DNA of 50,340 bases, from the NCBI RefSeq assembly GCF_011058165.1, contig NZ_JAALEG010000041.1, positions 1 through 50,340 of the forward strand, read 5' to 3'. This DNA is from Rhodococcus aetherivorans. Lineage in GTDB: Bacteria; Actinomycetota; Actinomycetes; Mycobacteriales; Mycobacteriaceae. The notes beneath the pieces were generated by a model. The model saw only the letters and a program-made list of their open reading frames with translations, ran no database searches and had not been told where the DNA came from. This document shows, piece after piece, positions 49,384 through 50,340 of this stretch (position 1 is the first letter of the stretch; each line of letters starts with the position of its first letter). A program made the translations under genes and the position numbers.

Positions 49384-50340
49384 TCAGCGGGGCGGGCCGG
49401 CGTCCAGCGTGAGCGTGGCGGTGCGTCGCTGCCCGGCGGCGTCGAGCCAGCCGATCTCCACGCTGTCGCCCGGCCGTCGCGCCATCAGCATTTCCTCGAG
49501 GTCCGCCGTGGACGAGACCGGGCGCCGGTCGAACGCGACGATGACGTCGCCGATCTCGAGGTCGGTGCCGGCGGCCGGGGTGCCGTAGCCGACCCACAGC
49601 ACTTCGGCGCCGGTCTCCTGGCCGCCGGTCCGGCCGGTGGTGACGCTCACGCCGAGCAGCGGGGTCGGGCCGACGTGCACCGTCCCGGCGCTCGTGCCGG
49701 TACGGACCTGGTCCACCACGTCGAGGGCGATCCCGATGGGCACCGCGTACGCCTCGGGTGGGTCGGGGACGACGGCCGGATCCGGTTCCAGGGCCCCGGC
49801 GGTGTTCACCCCCACGACGGTGCCGAACGCGTCGACGAGCGGACCCCCGGAGTCCCCGGGCCGGATCGCCGCGTCGACCTGCAGCATTCCGCTGAGCCGG
49901 CGCAGGGATCCGTCCATCGAATCGCGCACCGACACCGTCTTGTCGACGGCGACGACCGTGCCGGGCGCAGGCACGACGACCCCGCCGCCGTCCGCGTTGC
50001 CGAAGGCGGTCACCGGCGCTCCCGGTTGCGGAAGGGGGCTCTCGGTGACGGCCGCGACCGGCAGGCCGGCGGCGGAGCCGAGTTGCAGTACGGCGATGTC
50101 GAGGGTGGTGTCGTAGCCGAGCACCGCGACGTCGTAACTCGCACCCGTGTGGGGGCTGACCGCGCTGATGTCGGTGGCGCCGGTGACGACGTGGTGGTTC
50201 GTGAGCACCGTGCCGTCGGCGGTGAGGACGATGCCGGTGCCCGAGATGCCGCGCCAGCCGCGGTTGGCGGAGAGGGTGACGACGGCCGGCGTGATCCGTG
50301 CCGCCACCTCCTCGGTGGTAGGCACGACGGGCGGGGCGGG
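49384..50340 (-). CDS. HtrA/DegP-like serine protease with PDZ domain, N-terminus beyond window
   Basis: This trypsin-like protease has its catalytic triad in TVLTNHHVVTG (His), DTTLDIAVLQL (Asp) and RPGDSGGPLVD (Ser). A PDZ domain follows, from about TPLLGVSVTTGR to the end (GYGTPAAGTDLEIGDVIVAF). The reading frame stays open through the right edge, so the first visible GTG at 50325 is probably internal and a signal or membrane anchor lies outside. Such proteases degrade or fold proteins in the envelope under stress. Confidence 0.85.
   Translation of the reverse strand, partial: PAPPVVPTTEEVAARITPAVVTLSANRGWRGISGTGIVLTADGTVLTNHHVVTGATDISAVSPHTGASYDVAVLGYDTTLDIAVLQLGSAAGLPVAAVTESPLPQPGAPVTAFGNADGGGVVVPAPGTVVAVDKTVSVRDSMDGSLRRLSGMLQVDAAIRPGDSGGPLVDAFGTVVGVNTAGALEPDPAVVPDPPEAYAVPIGIALDVVDQVRTGTSAGTVHVGPTPLLGVSVTTGRTGGQETGAEVLWVGYGTPAAGTDLEIGDVIVAFDRRPVSSTADLEEMLMARRPGDSVEIGWLDAAGQRRTATLTLDAGPPR

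Overview
The window is high-GC, densely packed actinobacterial chromosome. Gene content and order point to a mycolic-acid actinomycete, most likely Rhodococcus or a close relative: an Rpf muralytic protein, a cspB, sepH, serC, two citrate synthases, prrA/prrB and accD3 occur in the same relative order that I recall for Mycobacterium tuberculosis Rv0862c to Rv0904c. The synteny is from memory, not from a search. Many genes overlap by four bases (ATGA or GTGA), so translational coupling is common. I see no tRNA, rRNA, CRISPR array, transposase or phage module; this is core and shell chromosome, not an island.

Layout. 1-5.5 kb: the start of a helicase-like protein, a small conserved protein, an rpfA-like gene behind a c-di-AMP riboswitch and a CRP/GlxR-like site, a YccF membrane pair, cspB with a structured leader, a DUF2771 protein and an MFS transporter. 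5.5-11 kb: glutamine cyclotransferase, then DUF3027, a sacsin-like GHKL ATPase and a PAP2 phosphatase. 11-18.6 kb: purine permease, MarR, TrmH, sepH, serC, citA. 18.7-25.5 kb: pdxH with an MFS exporter, then a beta-lactamase locus in which a LysR regulator and a cytoplasmic penicillin-recognising-fold protein lie divergent to a Tat-exported class A beta-lactamase, then an aldose epimerase.

25.8-33 kb: gltA followed by a two-domain FKBP, a small secreted protein, a tetR-prrA-prrB operon and a divergent acyl-CoA dehydrogenase with a well-formed promoter/operator. 33-39 kb: TetR and reductase pair with two palindromic operators, CinA-like amidohydrolase, YbdK-type ligase, RibD-like reductase, flavin reductase, a YihY protein fused in frame to a holin-like domain, DUF3618. 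39-50.3 kb: prpE, accD3, an xre-membrane protein-ABC exporter operon, an S4-protein/ABC-F pair, an aldo/keto reductase, a flavin-dependent oxidase-like protein flanked by two related palindromes, and a truncated HtrA-like protease at the right edge.

Functional themes: central carbon entry (two citrate synthases, propionyl/acetyl-CoA activation, a carboxyltransferase, acyl-CoA dehydrogenase), cell-envelope control (Rpf, PAP2, PrrAB, beta-lactamase), and drug or stress handling (ABC exporter, ABC-F, FKBP). Many convergent gene pairs share strong bidirectional hairpin terminators. The points most worth a second look are the dual second-messenger control of rpfA, the beta-lactamase regulatory trio, the YihY-holin fusion, the cspB leader hairpin, and the palindrome pair at 48.6 and 49.3 kb.
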